A DNA stretch of 64,000 bases from Polytrichum commune (GCA_950295325.1 OX485807.1:126501-190500); one strand, 5' to 3'; positions 12,685 to 26,827 are shown, counted from the stretch's first letter. Made by a program: numbers and translations. Notes: generated by a model not told the origin, from the sequence alone.

Positions 12685-15600
12685 CGTCGAAGATCTCACC
12701 AACGATCAATGAGTCGCTGCTGCAACACAATCGATCCGGCACGTGTATCTTACGCCGAGAAGAAAAAGAAACATCGAACTCAAGAACAATAAACTCTAAA
12801 TGCAACGCTTCCCAGAAAAAAAACACACACACACCCCAGAACACTCACAATAGAACTGGAAGGGAAGCAAAACCTGGTGAAAAATAACGAGAAAGCTATG
12901 TAGCGTGGCGATGCGGTGGGAAGTCCGGTATGGTATGGTATTGTGTGGGACACCCAACGAGGAGCCTACGTGCAACCCTAATTTGTCTGTGCCTGCAAAC
13001 AATTCAGGAGGCGTCACTCGCACGGGAGGTTTGGTGAACTGGAGACCAGCTTTCCATTAGCCAACAGTGACCACTCATGTAATAATTACAGGGGCTTGTT
13101 AAATCGACCACACGCTGGTTATACCCACCACAGAGACACATACAGAAGCGCTGGCCAGTTGTGTAAGTCATTTAAGCTTATGTTGTGTTTTGTGCGTGTC
13201 TTCAAATTGAGAGGTGGACCTCTAGATCAATAATTGGTCGCTTATTCATGTGGTAAGTTTTGGGTGAATTAATTGTGAATGTGAACAATTTAACACGATT
13301 GAGCAGAGGTTCATTACAAATTGGGTTGGAGACTAAGATTGAGTCTTACTCAAGTTAGCCTAAATTAAGTGACCTATGCGAAGTAACTTATGCCTCCTCC
13401 TCACCTGGTTTTATTTTGGGGTCTTGAGATCATAAAACTAGTCTTACTTGCTAGGATTTCGCACCAATGTCCTAAGTATAGTCAAATCTTGGAGGCGAAC
13501 GATGTGGTGAGGATAATATCGCAACCTTAACTACCGAGGCACCCTTAACCCACCCTATTTCGGCATGTGTTGAGCTACAATGATGACTAGCAACTTTTGA
13601 GTCTCTTGATTGGGCAATGTCATTATTGGCAAATAACGGTGAATCCCAAACCACACGGGTCTTGAAAGCTTACTTTTCATGATTGACCCACTTCCCCTAG
13701 GACATGAATCATATGATTTGTATGAAATAGGTAGCAAATCCAAATTGAGACCATAGCCGCTTTCTCTGCAGTTTTTGGAGCTTGTATGAATATCTTATTC
13801 ATTATCAAAGTGAATACTCGTTTGTTCATTAAATGGTCATTTATAGGACCCCCTAATTATGTTGAATATTGAAGCTAAAACGGTTATCGTCTTTTGAGCA
13901 TGCAATCCAATTTGTTTGATATTCGTTCTTGGAGCCACAACAAACCACATACCCCTTAAATGCAAGTGTTCATTTACAAGAAGTAACCGAACTAGACACA
14001 TCTACTTGACTAAAAGATGGTTAGCAATTACAACTCAAGGTTGTAGTCGCTTTCCTTATAATGTTTGGAGCTTAGATGAATATCTCATTCATTTTCAAAG
14101 TGAGGATTCTCGTGCTCATTAAGTGGTCATACCCCCCCCCCCCCCCCAATTATGCCGATTGTTGAGCCACGTAGTCCAACTTTGATTTTAAACACTTGTC
14201 TTTTTAGTGTCCATTCACATGCACTTTTCATAATCATAACTAAATAAAGGGAAGTATGAGTTTGAATGTGATGATTTCTAATATCTCATCATAGACTTGT
14301 TAATGCAACACAAGTTTTGTGGCCTAAAGATGATCGGTAGAAGTTTGAGAACATGAAAAACTAACGGAATAACACCCACATACCTTAACAAAAATAGAGG
14401 TCACTCAAAAAGGTTGGGATGTGGGACTCAACTTTTAGGCAATGTGTTTAGGCTAGAGATAAAACTCCACCAAGTGAGAACAATGGATAAAATAAAACAC
14501 CCCAATACTTGCCCACCGTTAAATGAAGTGAAATCCACCCATTGTTGTGTGAACAAGACAAACTCCTATATCGTAAGGAGGAATTAGCAAAGCTCAACTC
14601 TCCTAACTAAAGCCAATTAGGGAAGGGCCTCTAGTAATGGTGGTGTCCTAGGGGAAGGAAGAAGTGGCGGAGCATGCTGTGATGATGTGGTGTTGCTTGG
14701 ACACCGTGGCCATATGGGAATCGTCGAGAGATGCACATGCTTGCTCAACTTCATCAACATCATCTCTCATTGGGATCAAACTTCATCACAAAATTTGACA
14801 CTTTTTTTTTACTCACGTTCTAGGGTTTGGATTGGATTCAATTCAAGGTTTTGTACACTTGAAGCTATTGGTTTCTTCAAAGTTTCAAATTGTCGAAACC
14901 ACACTTTGTTTAACAAATTTTTGTGACATCTTCTTAGTTGACTTGTGAGGGCAATTATTGGGCGCATCACAAAGCTTTTAAAAATATATTCTTGTTCTTT
15001 TGGAATTCCGACCTTCAACACCACTTGATATGATTTGTGACCTTGTTGTTGACATTATTTTGGAGGTTTTAATGAGAATCAACATGTTATTGCTTGCATC
15101 TTGGATTCATTAAGTTGGTTGCTTTAAATTTATGTTGCTAGGACTATAGTAACCAAATCATGCCCTCTAAGGAGGAAGTAACCATGCAAAGGTATACATT
15201 TCTCAACAAAGTAGTTGCTCCAAAGCCATGGCTTTTGAATTGCTTTCTAACTAATAGTTGAGTTTGAGATGTGTATTATTCTCACAAGAGATATTTTGCG
15301 ACAAGTCAAACATGTTGCACCGTATAATGCGAATACATATCATTCAAATCATTAGAATGTAAGCTAAGGAGTATTGGAGCTCAACCTCAGTAAAGGAGGT
15401 CATTCGGATTGAGGTTAAATGCCTTCTTAGATAATTATATTATCGTTATGACACAAGTGTGGTTGAAAACACAACATTGTTGAAATATCTTCAAAGATGG
15501 AGGGGGTTCATTTGTGATGTGTGATATTGGTGTGAGTGCCAAGAAAGATGTTGCAATGTTGGTATTGAATTTATGTGCCATTCCCTCCCTACTTTAAGTG

Positions 15601-16599
15601 ATATAACAACTCAAACAAATTTCTAATGATTTCACGATAATATGATGACATTTATAACCCTAAAGTCCCAATTGCACTTCTTTCCCAAGTGATTCGAGTT
15701 ACTCTACACTAGAATTACTAAGTCCACAAGTTGTCCATTTTGAAATAGGTCATTTGCTCATAGACTATGACATGGATTATGATGTGTTCCAACCAAGTCC
15801 TAAAATAAAGCGGAGAATACCAAATGCCCAACAAACTTGGTGTAATTGGAGGCCACATGAGAATAGCCCAATGAGATCATCACCCACCTCATCCAAAATC
15901 TCCACAAATTCAAGACTTATCAAAGGAGCTATCCTTTATTCATGATCATGCATTGCTATGCAAGATGCCCCCTTCTCTCATCATGACCCCCACCCTAAAC
16001 CCTCTATGCGGTGAAATTCATGAGATAGACATGGATGTCGGTATTGGCAGGTAACCTTATGTGCAACTTTCAAATGTGAATTTGGAGCCCTCTCGTAATC
16101 ACTATCTCTTCCCCTATTTGCCTATGTAAGTACCTAAATGTATATGCATTGGCCCAACATTCACCTTTGCACACCCATACTTCCATGCATGAGGAACACA
16201 TATTCACAATCCAATTTTAGCATCGATAACAATGGCTAGGGAATCGTAATGTCTCCATAAGCTCATCTAGTAACAATATGCGGATGGGTTCATTGGGAAG
16301 GTGGTGGGATGGACCATGGGTTGGTTTTAGATGGTGGGTTAGAAGTTGGCATGTAGGCCCTCCTAACTCTAAATACGTGCATAGTTTACTAGTACACAAT
16401 AATTTGTCTAGTATATAGTCTATTTTGTAGGGTTGAGATTTGTGGCGTCTATGTAAACACATCCATTGTGGATGAAGGGGCTCTAGTTTAAAGAGCCCCT
16501 ACAAGATTGACAATTGATTCATATAATGTCTTGCGTTAAAGTATGTTCTTTTACAAGCTACCATGTATGTTGGCCAAATTTAAAGAACTTCCCATAGAA
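12685..16599. other. Intergenic, no gene seen
   Basis: Contains the proteasome gene promoter side (about 12.7-13.1 kb), then AT-rich sequence with two direct repeat copies listed separately. The open frames are short and without family resemblance. Confidence 0.45.
13752..14175 (+). repeat. Two ~130-bp direct repeats, one with a C16 tract
   Basis: Copy 1 (about 13752-13885) and copy 2 (about 14041-14175) share blocks such as TTTGGAGCTT-GATGAATATCT, ATTCATT-TCAAAGTGA, CTCATTAA-TGGTCAT and CCCAATTATG-like ends. The offset is about 290 bp. Copy 2 carries 16 consecutive C (14132-14147) where copy 1 has a shorter C run. This is either a segmental duplication or two copies of one element; no termini were defined. 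Confidence 0.6.
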
Positions 16600-17275
16600 C
16601 TATACCCTCTTAAGCTCACCATGGGTTTTCAACAACGGCTTGCCCACCTACCCTCCTCTTGGTTACTTAGTCAAGCAACCTCACTTTCATGACACCTCGC
16701 TAAACAAGGATTTAACATCTAGCACAAATTGACAACCATGTGGAAGGCATTATGGGGTCTACATCAATGGGAACCCCACGACAACCCAATAAAATCAAAA
16801 TTCACATTTGATAAATATCAAGAAGGTTTTCCTTGCTAAAGAGTGGAACTCTTTCCATCTCACAAGGAAGAAACTACATTACCTCCACCTCAAGGATTTT
16901 CTCAAATACGAATGTGAATTGTACTTGAAGCACCCATTGACACCACCACAAGACAAGATCGTTGTTGCTTACCTCAACTCAAATCATCAACTTGCTATTG
17001 AAAATGGATGGTGGTCGACTATCCTTGTCTCTACAGATAATAGATTATGCAACATTTGCTCTTATAATGCAATTGAAAATGAGGCACACTTGTGTTGGAA
17101 TGTCCCATGTACGACCCCGTTAGAGATAAGTTTCCACCACTATTTGAGAATGTAGTTTAGGGAGCCTCAAGTCTTCTTTCAATTGGACCATCAAGTTGAC
17201 ATTACCCTCTATCTCATGGAGGCTACCACACTCCCCCACTCTAGGGAACTAGCCGGTGTGAAATCATCATGATGT
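16600..17275 (+). pseudogene. Decayed LINE C-terminal region (zinc-finger end of an RT protein)
   Basis: The longest open stretch (16808-17155) contains RLCNICSYNAIENEAHLCW, a C-x2-C...H-x2-C pattern preceded by SNHQLAIENGWW. This resembles the tail region of non-LTR retrotransposon proteins that follows the RT. After it, a frame change continues with VRDKFPPLFENVV and then QLDHQVDITLYL and SRELAG. The protein-like signal therefore jumps between frames, with stops in between. No RT domain is recognisable upstream, so this is a fragment. Family membership is inferred from this motif and the downstream pattern only. Confidence 0.55.
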
Positions 17276-17924
17276 GCTTTCACTCCCATCAACCGTTTGG
17301 CTTCCCAGACTTTAGAATCAATTTCCTTCATTCCAATTTGACTCCACTAGACTAATATGGAGTTTTGTCCCCATTTCTGGAGTCAAATGACCTAAAAATA
17401 GTCACATACAGGTTACAATATCTATCGCTGCATTTCCACATTCATAACATATCATTTTGCGTAGTATCATGAATCCCTAGCCTAATTTGTAGTACGACTT
17501 TGAACATGTATAATCGATGGTTTGCATCTCTGCCGTTCCATTGCACCCATGGAGATGAATTATTAATCACTCCAACATGGTCCTATGTAGTCCAAGCATG
17601 CCACCTTATTGTTTCTGGAACAGTGGGGCAACAACCTTACCACCGCCACATTGTGTGTTCTATAGTAGATTCTATAATTATTTTTGGCATACTAATTTCT
17701 CTATGGAATAGCTTGTGGTCCAGCAATAGCAACATGGTCTAAGTTTGTACAAAAAAACTACTCCCAGGCATGTCATTCTATTATTATCTCACAAGACTAA
17801 ACCAAAAAATTCCAGGAAGTCCTAGAGGGAAAAAACTCAATAAAGTCACGAAACCAATCGTGCAAACTGCATGACAACATGGATGTGTAACTGCAAGTCA
17901 AATGTAACTGTTTGCATAAATACT

Positions 17925-17952
17925 GAACCCTGAACCCTAAACCCTAAACCCC
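17925..17952 (+). repeat. Short interstitial telomere-like tract (CCCTAAA type)
   Basis: About four degenerate units of the plant telomere repeat (AACCCTGAACCCTAAACCC). It is too short to mark a fusion point, but it is consistent with a plant genome. Confidence 0.7.
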
Positions 17953-18810
17953 CGCACATTAATATTCTTGACAAGGATCAATCAATTGCAAATATCTATC
18001 ACCACCCACTGTCCTGAGACCCCTGAATCATACTATGCTTCCAGCATTTCTTCATGATATCCTAACTAAACCAGTTAGATATAAAAAGCGGTTCAAGCTG
18101 GTGTAGATGTCAAAGTAGGCAAATGCTAGTTACACAGAACCCAGGTCAACACTGACCAGTAATGAACAAAGAATGCTGGAAAAATGAGGGTCGTTAAATA
18201 CAGAATATAAAAGAGAGAAACAAGGCCGTTTCCTCACTTAACTCAATAATATTAAGAATTTGTTGACTGAGATGTTGCCATGGACTTTTGACGAAAACCT
18301 GGGATAACGCCTCAATTTCCTGATATGTTACGTTACAATTGCTCTTCAAAAATCTGCAGTGCCTATTTCATCACAACTAATGATCAGTCTACAAAACAAA
18401 CAGCACTGGTGGATGCATTCAAAAGTGTTAATGCAATGCATTGACAATGATCCCAGAACCTGAGAGCAGAAAGTGTTAGCAGGAGACGATACTGACCTAT
18501 CATGTGCAACTTAGAGGTTTTAACACAAACAAACTGCTTCGCAGAGTCGAGTGCATGCTTAGTGGTCGCATTCCTGAAGTCATCAAACATAGCCTTGCAT
18601 GCTCAAGCAGCAGACCTGCATTGCAAAACACTACTTCATTTCAGATCATATAAATAGGAAAAGTCCTTGCATCTTGAATGAACATCTGCGCAATGAGAAA
18701 TGGAAAGAAAAACTAGGCACTCACATTGATTCTTCTGAACTCACACACATCAAGCGTTATCTTGAAGCAACAGCAGTGGTAGAAGTCTGAAGCGTGCAGT
18801 CTCCAAGGAT
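17953..18810. other. THADA 3' flank, possible spliced 3' UTR exon
   Basis: On the minus strand, CAATGCAG at about 18621-18614 followed by about 110 nt and a GATAG/GTCAGT junction near 18500 looks like an acceptor and donor pair. An extra 3' UTR exon of the THADA gene is therefore possible. No coding family is recognisable, and this is weak evidence. Confidence 0.25.
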
Positions 18811-21800
18811 TTAATTAATGAGAAACAAGGGCTCAAACTTGTCACAGAAGGCTAAGCCCATGGTAAGTCTATAAGCAGAGGAGCACAGATCGATACCCAT
18901 GTGCTTCTCATATGCTTGCAGTACTTTGTACATCAAATTTGACACTAGTGGGTTTAAAGGCAGTTGCTGCAGTAACCTGCTAATCTCTGAAATCTGAGTT
19001 CTAACATGTACTTTCTGGTTGTCTGCACAAGGTCCTGCAAAAGTCAAAAGACCCAACAGCCTCCGATATACCATTTTGAAAGCATCTTGATGATTTGTGA
19101 CACCACCAACCCATGACATCTTTTCCTGCATGCATACTGTCAACGCTGCACACAGCTTGGCCTGTTCCAGAAACCTCTCCCTCCACACTGTCAAGAATTC
19201 TACTTGCCCTTCTAGATTCCCAGAACTTGATCCTATTGCTGAATCCCATACTTGAGTTTCAGATGATGAAGATCTGGAATTATAGCATACAAGCTGGCGT
19301 AAATGACGGCAACAAAGCTGCACAAAGATAAGCTCTTCCTCGTGATGGTTGTCAATCTCCTTGTCAAACAAGCGTCTGACTAGATCCACATCGTGTACTA
19401 GAAGGGCAGCTATGTCCTCGAATCCCAACACCCACTCTGCCAGCACTTCCCAATACACCTTCCATGTTCCAAACTGTTCACTCAGGCATTGGAAAACAAG
19501 CTGCACTACATGCTCTACCTGCGATGGGACTGCTGCACCAGCATGCGCACTTCCTTGTGTTCCGTATGAGTGGACAAGAACCTCCTGGAGAGACAGAGCC
19601 AGAGTCTGCCGCAACTCTGGATCTTCATCTTCGAGCAGCTTCACACAAACACACCAGAGCTGTAGGAGTGACTTTCCATACCACTGTGCTATTCCAGCCT
19701 CATGCCTGCCTTCATTCAGGTCTGTTCTAATCCGAGACGCCACCCAAGACACTTGCTCAAGCAACCCGGATGCCACAACAGCTTCTGCTGTGGCTCGCCG
19801 GAAATTAATTGACTCACTTGCTGCACTATGCTTATTCACTAAATCAACCCAATCATCAACTGCTCCTTTCACATGTTCCCAGTTTGTAAAATCTACAGAA
19901 CTTATGCTTCCTGAATTGCCCTCAACTGCTTGACATACATGGTGACGCATTTGGTTCAAGCAAGCTCCCATGCAACGCATGGCCACTTCCTTAGTCTTTG
20001 TATGCTTAGAAGTCCTATAAATGTGCAGTATCCTGTCCCACAGAACCAATGAAGATGTGTCCCATCCAATCATGTTGCCACCCATCTGTCCCTGTTCTGG
20101 CACCTCTGAACTCTGCTTCTGTGGAAGGGCCCTCCAAGCAAAAAACACAAGAAGAATGCGACGAATACAACCTGGGTGAGTCTCCAAATTCAAGCACTCT
20201 ACAAGTAGTGGTTGCAAAGAGCTCAAAACCCACCCAGTTCCTTCCTTACTTGGTGAAGTTAAGCAGGACGAGAACTCCTTCAAAACCTTCAATGTTGCTA
20301 GCCGCACTTCATACATCTGATGTGTTAATGCACGTCTCAACATCTGGCCCAAATCCTGGATCAGTAGTTCTTTATCACTCGTAGTCATTTCGGAGGCACT
20401 GTTGCCGTTAACATTTTGGTTGCTAACCCAAGGCATAGGAAGAAGTTTACTTTGAGATGACCAGGCAGTAAGAGCTGTGGAAAAATACAGCCTGGCCGCT
20501 TGTTCCTTCAAAGTCACTTGCATTGACTCTGCCCACCTTTTCCCATCATCAGTAACATTCTCCAGACACTCTGAACAGAGCTGAAGTAGGTGTGTTTGGA
20601 TTTTGCCCATCACTGCATCCATGGGTCCTCCTGCTTGAGAACAACTTTCGGCTAAGTTCATCATTCCTTGTAACATACTGAAAAATGCACTTACTACCAT
20701 GTAACAATTACAATGCTGGATGGAACCAAGCCACCAACGTTGCTCGAGCATAGTCATAAGCTGCATCACGATGCCTCTACGCATGTCCAGATCTGGCAAA
20801 GTTAAACAGTTTGAAGTCAAGAGGACTGCCATCTGCAGCAGCACCCCATGCACTTCATTGTAGGATAGCACATGGATTGGACCTGGTGGTAAGCTTTGGG
20901 CTAATTCCAGTAAAACCTTAGGCAAGTCTTCCGATGACACAAGGGGTGCCAGAGCTCGTGAGGCTAGCACTCGAACGTGGAGGTTGGCTTGAGTGGCACA
21001 TGACGTGACATAAGATCGAAAAGCAGAAGGGCTAAGCCAATCACCCACACCTGAACTGATAACCGAGGGCTTAAGTCGAGATAATATGATTAAGACAGGA
21101 CCCAAGCTTGGATGTAGGGTGCTTGCCATTCCATGACCCCTATAACCTCTATTGCTCTCGTCGCGCTGCAATTGCAAGGTTGCTGAGCGAAGCTCTTCCA
21201 ACAGAAAGGGATGCAATGTGGGAAACCTGCAACTCAAAACCAAAGTTTAGATCACACAACAGTGCATTTTCCATATAAAACACAAAACATTCTCCAAATT
21301 GATAATCTGCCTGTCAGCCCCCAGTCATGACGATTTCCAGCAACACTGTTCAACAAAGTTCAAGAACACAAACCTCGAGTCACAGAATATACTAAGGCAG
21401 ATTCTAATCATAGAACTAAAAGAAGCACACCACACATCAAGGTAGAATGCCTATGATAGCACTTCACCTGTGGAAAAACTCAAATCCTGTGATGGCCCGC
21501 CTTGCAGACTCACGTTTGTAGACATTAAGAAATCCGATCATACGATGCACCAGCGCTGTGAAGGCCAGGGTCGCACTATTGCGCACTTCCCAATAAGGAC
21601 ATGAAAAGGCTTGTATAGTAGCGATGAGACCCTCCGCACAAAAACCGGATGTATCAGTAGCTAAGTTGGTATCATGAAATGCTACTCTCATTGCATTGAA
21701 GGCATGCACAGTTGGCACCACACCCTCATCACGCTCTTTCATCTTTTCTTGGTTTCCCAAATTCTCTCCAATTTTCACAAAAAACACTAAGTCCTCTGGA

Positions 21801-24800
21801 GTTGATTTTTTCAGATCTGCGGTTGCTGACGTTTCTTTCTTGGATGCACATACAAACTTGTTTGAGGTGTCAATTAACCAGCTCATGGCCATTGGCAAAA
21901 GCTTCTTAGGTGCACCATCAGGCTCAGCCAGGAAGAGTGCAAGAAATGCTGCAGGTATGCCAGCACTCCTTCTCAACAGATTATCCACTGTCTGGCCTTT
22001 GGCACCAGTGCGTTCCAGGAGTTGTTTCATCCATGTCTCTGGCAACTTGTTCAACCTGCCCCCATGCACTGACCATCAGAATACACTACTTTCACAAGCT
22101 TTAGGAGGAAAATGGTCATTAATATCTACTTTGAGACTCTTGGGCTCGCAATTATATTCCAAGACTCTTGAGTAGAACCATCAATTTTCAGTAATAAGAA
22201 GAATTTTTTTGCCGTTGTTGGGTGTAGGGAGGATTTAGTGTTGCCATATTGTCAAATTATATCCTAATATGATACTTGAAACTATCGTGATGTATACTTT
22301 ATTTGTACAAAGAAAAACATCATGCTTGAAATTGTAAGTGATTAAATATCAAGTACGTAATAAACAGATCATTCAATAGCATTGGATAACGCCATATCTT
22401 CACCTTGATACTTGGCAAGCATGAATAAACAAAAGGTTGAGTGAAGCTTGTCAACCTGGGGTCAGAGGAACGTAAGAGCCGATCGCAAAGGGCAATGAAG
22501 CCTGCACGTGTTTTGTCAATGGCACCGTTGTGTTTCATGGCCAACAACACTTGCAAAAAGTGTTCCCCCATTGCTTCCAACTGCTCCGTATTCAGCAGTC
22601 CCTTTGCACCCTGGCCATTATAAGTGTCAGCTTCAAAGTAGGGACAACCTCTTGATATTTATGGATTCACATACAAATATATAAATCAAGGACATACCAT
22701 CAATGACCTTTACATGTTGAGGACTTTCACACCTGAATGAATGACTTAGACGCCCAACAACCTAGCCCAGATTTACCAATAAGAATTTATCTCTAGGTAG
22801 GTAAGTCTTACAAGCAACAACAATAATCACAAACTGTCGTACCTCTGCATCAGCCGGTGAGCCATTGTCCACTTCTGCACTGCCACCAGATAGTGGTACT
22901 TCTCTGGCTATGGTCCCTAACAGAAGGCTCACCTGCACTCAATAATAAGAGAGCTACTATTAGAGCTTCTGAAATACAACTCAGTGCTCTTTATGTTCAA
23001 TATGGCTTACTCCAAGACAGATATAGGTTCAACCAATAGAATAAGGGAGCAGTTATTCATGTCGAGGTCCTCTCCAAAGTGAGTTTAGTTTAAGAACAAT
23101 CTACTGCACTTGGCTCTGCACAAGCAAACACCAATGAGCAGAAAGTGATCTCCAAACAAGCATAACAAATTGATTAGGCACCAAGACTTCACAAACATTG
23201 AGGAGATGAATATTCCAAATATACCTCCTTCATTGATAGCCAGCACCCAACCATTATCATTTGTTCAACAGGGGCAACCCCGTCTCCCTCCTCAAAATTA
23301 TCATCATCTACATTAACAGCCATGACGTCATCAAATCCACCTGCTTGAGAATCTGCAGTCATGTCCGGTGGCAAGTTGAGAGCATTGGCCGATACCACCC
23401 AGAGAGTCAAAGAAGTAACACGCAGGAGTAGGCTGATGAGCTTGTGCAGAGCTGCCATGAGTTGTGATGAGGCCAATTGCACTTCAACTGAGGTCCATGG
23501 TAGTTCCTCCATAGTGTACCGCAGTGTCAGAAGCACTCCATGTACAAAACTATGTGAGCAGGCCTTCACTAAGTCCCTATCTCCCTCCTCGATTCCCCAT
23601 TCTAGCCAATCATTTAAAGATTCCACGTACTCTGCTATCGCTAGGCCTACCCTATCCAGCCCCTGTCCATCAGATTTGCTTCCCAGATGTGTATCCACTG
23701 CGACACTATGCACATCTATAGTCCAGCCAAGGTCAAGCACATACTTTCGGAAAATGAGGCGAAGAACCAATGCTCCCGCATCACTTTCTCTCACACGAGG
23801 GCTACAGACAAGGCCTTTCGCCCAGTCTATAATGCGTTCAATCGAGATCTTAGACTCCAGTCCTGGCAGTGGTGTTGGATACCGCACAAGAATCCTGAAT
23901 GCACTTTCTCTTAGTTTATCCCAGCTATCCACGATTGCACCAACAACCACAAGAGTTGCTTCTGGAGACAAAAGACCAGCCTGATATGGAGAGAAATCAT
24001 TTGCAACAGGACACGTCATTCCACTTGGGTTGATCCCAGGTGAGAGACTCCACACTTCAAAAATTGCATTCAGAAGCTCCATCGCCATATTCTTGCGCTC
24101 ATAAGGTGCAGATGGATAGAGTGAAGATAGCAAGTACTGGCTCAACAACTGCATAAATTCCTGCATTTTGGATATAGTCACCCCCGATTGGAGAAGTTGC
24201 TCAGTGTCCTCATTTTCCTTAAATTCTGAGCTGTTATCCACCTCCTTTTGCCCTCTTGTCTGCACAGCTCTCTTCTTCTTTTTGTCATCCCCATAGCTCA
24301 CAGCAGAGGAGGATACACTTACAAACTGAGAATCAAGTTTAAGACGATGTTGCCTCCAAGCTGCAGTTCGCACACGCTGAAAGAACTTTTTGAGCAGGCT
24401 TGTCCATCGCATCCGAAAGGAAGTGGATGAGCATCGCATATTGAGAGGTATAGAAATAAGTAACATTTGCAACTCTAGGGAAGAAGGCATGGATGCAGTC
24501 TTTGGATTCAAACAAATGAGCTCTGCAGCATCCACCCGTAAGCTGTCATCCAAATGAGTTAATGCCTGCTCTAGCCATAGTACAGGTATCTGAATAGCCT
24601 CATTCTGCACCCTCACAACAACTGTCTCAGCAAGGGATGAGAGCCTATCCCCAATGACGGTTCTGGGGCTTGACATTCTTGCATTCGAATATTCTTCAAT
24701 GTCTCCATCGATCAGAGCTAACGAGCGAGCCACTTTGAGAACTGAAATGAGGGCAGCAATACGTTGATGCATACTCAAGGGCGAAGGCAAGCCAGGAACC

Positions 24801-26827
24801 CCATCGAGCTCATCCCACTTAAGGCTCCCTCTCTCTTGATTTCTTTCGGCTCCATCCAGTATGAAAGCCACTATGGGAATCACACTGTCTGGATCAATAC
24901 GCATTGCCACAGGTAGTGCATATGTGTTCAAGTTGCTGCGAAGTCTGGCATTTCCTGAAAGTAACACTGAAAGGAGAGGCGGAATCCATAGTCGCCTGAA
25001 AGCTAATTCACCCTCCATGACTCCTCCCTGGGAACTCCAGCAATCCTCTTTGAGGCGCTCAAGAAATGTCTTCAGGAATGAACTTGCAGAACAGCACACA
25101 TCATCATCGGACTGTGCGAGGAATGTATCAAACAGTAGATTCGGGTTCATGGACAACAGGTTTAAGGCACCAATCCGAATGGCTAAAGAAGCCAACGGTA
25201 CATACTTCCCCTTTCTGTAGCGCCCCTCTGCCAGCAAATTTGTTGCTATTTGTTTGACAAAATCTCCATTCGACGTTTCCGCATTGTCATTTTTCTCTGT
25301 ATTCCTCTGTTGCGCAAATATGAACTGCACATCCACCAGGATATCAAAGACAGCTTGCACCTGCTTCACAGTTTGAGTCAGAGGATCTTCCCAATTATTC
25401 CATACTACCTGTAGTACTCGAGAAATCATGGTGCTTGGCAGCGGATCATAACCACAAATGGTGATTTCCTGAGCAATTCCGGCATCATCCAGTCTCTTGA
25501 GTGCATCTTGGGTCAGGTTTCCAGTTACAGAAGCTCGGACTTGCTGCAGGCAGATTTGAAGAGCTGTCACGGTGTGGAACTTAAAATGGCTGTCCACAGA
25601 ACCCTCACAAAGAGCACAAAGAGCAGGTAGAACACCATCATACAAAATCGTCCACACCTTCCACTCTTTCTCTGGGATGCCACACATGTCATCTTTCTTG
25701 ATCAGAAGAGGGATATTGAGAGCGGGCCGAGGCAAGGCGGTCAAAAGCCCTCGCAAGACACAAAGCCTCCCGAACTCTGTGAATTTGCTTACTTGGGACG
25801 ACAAACTTCTTACACCTGCCATGGAAGCCTCTACCGAACCGGAACTTGCACTAGTCTCAGTGGAAAGGGTAGCAATATGTTGAGTTTCAGGAGAAGCAAA
25901 TATGGACTTTGCCAGCAATAACGCAACCTGCTCAGAAGTATTCTGAAGTTGGACTCCAGCACATAATCCCACCCCTGCCGCCACCACGCAGTCACGGGAC
26001 AATGCAGAAGTTTGCAGCACATCTATCAATGTCTGAAATACTATCCCATATACTATATGCCTGGGCAACTCCACCCATGACTGAGACTGTTGTGGAATTT
26101 TGGTACTTCCAGCCACATATATAAAGCAATTCGACGTTTCCTCCGTACCTGGTGTTATTCCAGGCTGCGTAAAACAATGTGGGTAGTGTTGCAGTATGTA
26201 GTAAAGTGAACCCATAGCATCCTGGCAATCCTCCATAGTATTGGGCGGCGGACGGCCTCCCTGATTGGAGCACTCTAAAACCCACGCTACATCAGAACAG
26301 GCCGACAGCGTCAACAGATTCAAGCAGTGTTGTATCACTCCTTTAAGAATCCCTGGCTGGGGAAGGTTAGCTACAGACGCAACAACTCCTACACAGGAAA
26401 ACCTTCGATGCTTGATACCCCCATCCTCTCCATACTCTAAACAACACACACAAAGTGCATCTGCTACGAGGTTCTCCATGTCCTCAGATAAACGTGACAA
26501 GGTCGAAAGCAAACCCCGATGCAGGGGACGAGAATTCTCCAGAAACAGAAGCTCCACGTAAGCACACAGAGCAGCCTTGGCTAGTGTCGAAGTACATTTC
26601 AACGCAGGCAGCAATGCATCCGAGAGGGCTTTGGTAGCAGCGATTTGTGCAAATGTCGATGGTAGCTGCCCAAAGAATTGGAGTTGCTGTGCGAAGTGGC
26701 GGTATGCAGCCGCCGACTCGTGTGCTCCTTCTTCTTGCACCCGCATCAGCCCTTCACCACGGGGGAGCGCCACAGCCTGCTCGGTCCAACGCTTCCGTCG
26801 CTGGCCGGCTTTCCAACGGACCGCCAT
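18811..26827 (-). CDS. THADA/Trm732 homologue (DUF2428), tRNA 2'-O-methylation cofactor
   Basis: Homologues (human THADA, yeast Trm732) partner the Trm7/FTSJ1 methyltransferase for 2'-O-methylation at position 32 of certain tRNAs. Exons in gene order are 23225-26827, 22843-22932, 22456-22610, 21468-22055 and 18811-21226. All introns are GT-AG with phases preserved, giving 6852 nt and 2283 aa, near the 2100-2200 aa typical in plants. The DUF2428 core crosses exons 1-4. CWLSMKE (about residues 1195-1201) runs into VSLLLGTIARE across the first splice. It is followed by AGFIALCDRLL and then LLRRSAGIPAAF (about 1309-1318), the family hallmark. The flanks are helical and leucine-rich, as expected of HEAT/ARM-type superhelices. 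An internal Lys/Arg-rich patch (KKKKRAVQTR) lies near residue 845. No in-frame stops were found. The start ATG is at 26827-26825. Confidence 0.93.

Noticed and set aside
15754-15945. 63-codon frame and neighbours near 16.2-16.5 kb as LINE endonuclease remnants
   Set aside because: No APE motif could be found in any frame; only the finger region near 17 kb has recognisable structure.
16477-16499. Short GC-rich hairpin GGGGCTCT...AGAGCCCC as a terminator
   Set aside because: Bacterial-type terminators do not apply here, and a single 8-bp stem in AT-rich intergenic DNA is not meaningful evidence.
19349-19933. 194-codon plus-strand frame inside the THADA gene (also 21696-22175 and 23361-23984)
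   Set aside because: Antisense shadows of the long THADA exons, with Ser/Cys/Thr-rich composition typical of reversed coding DNA.
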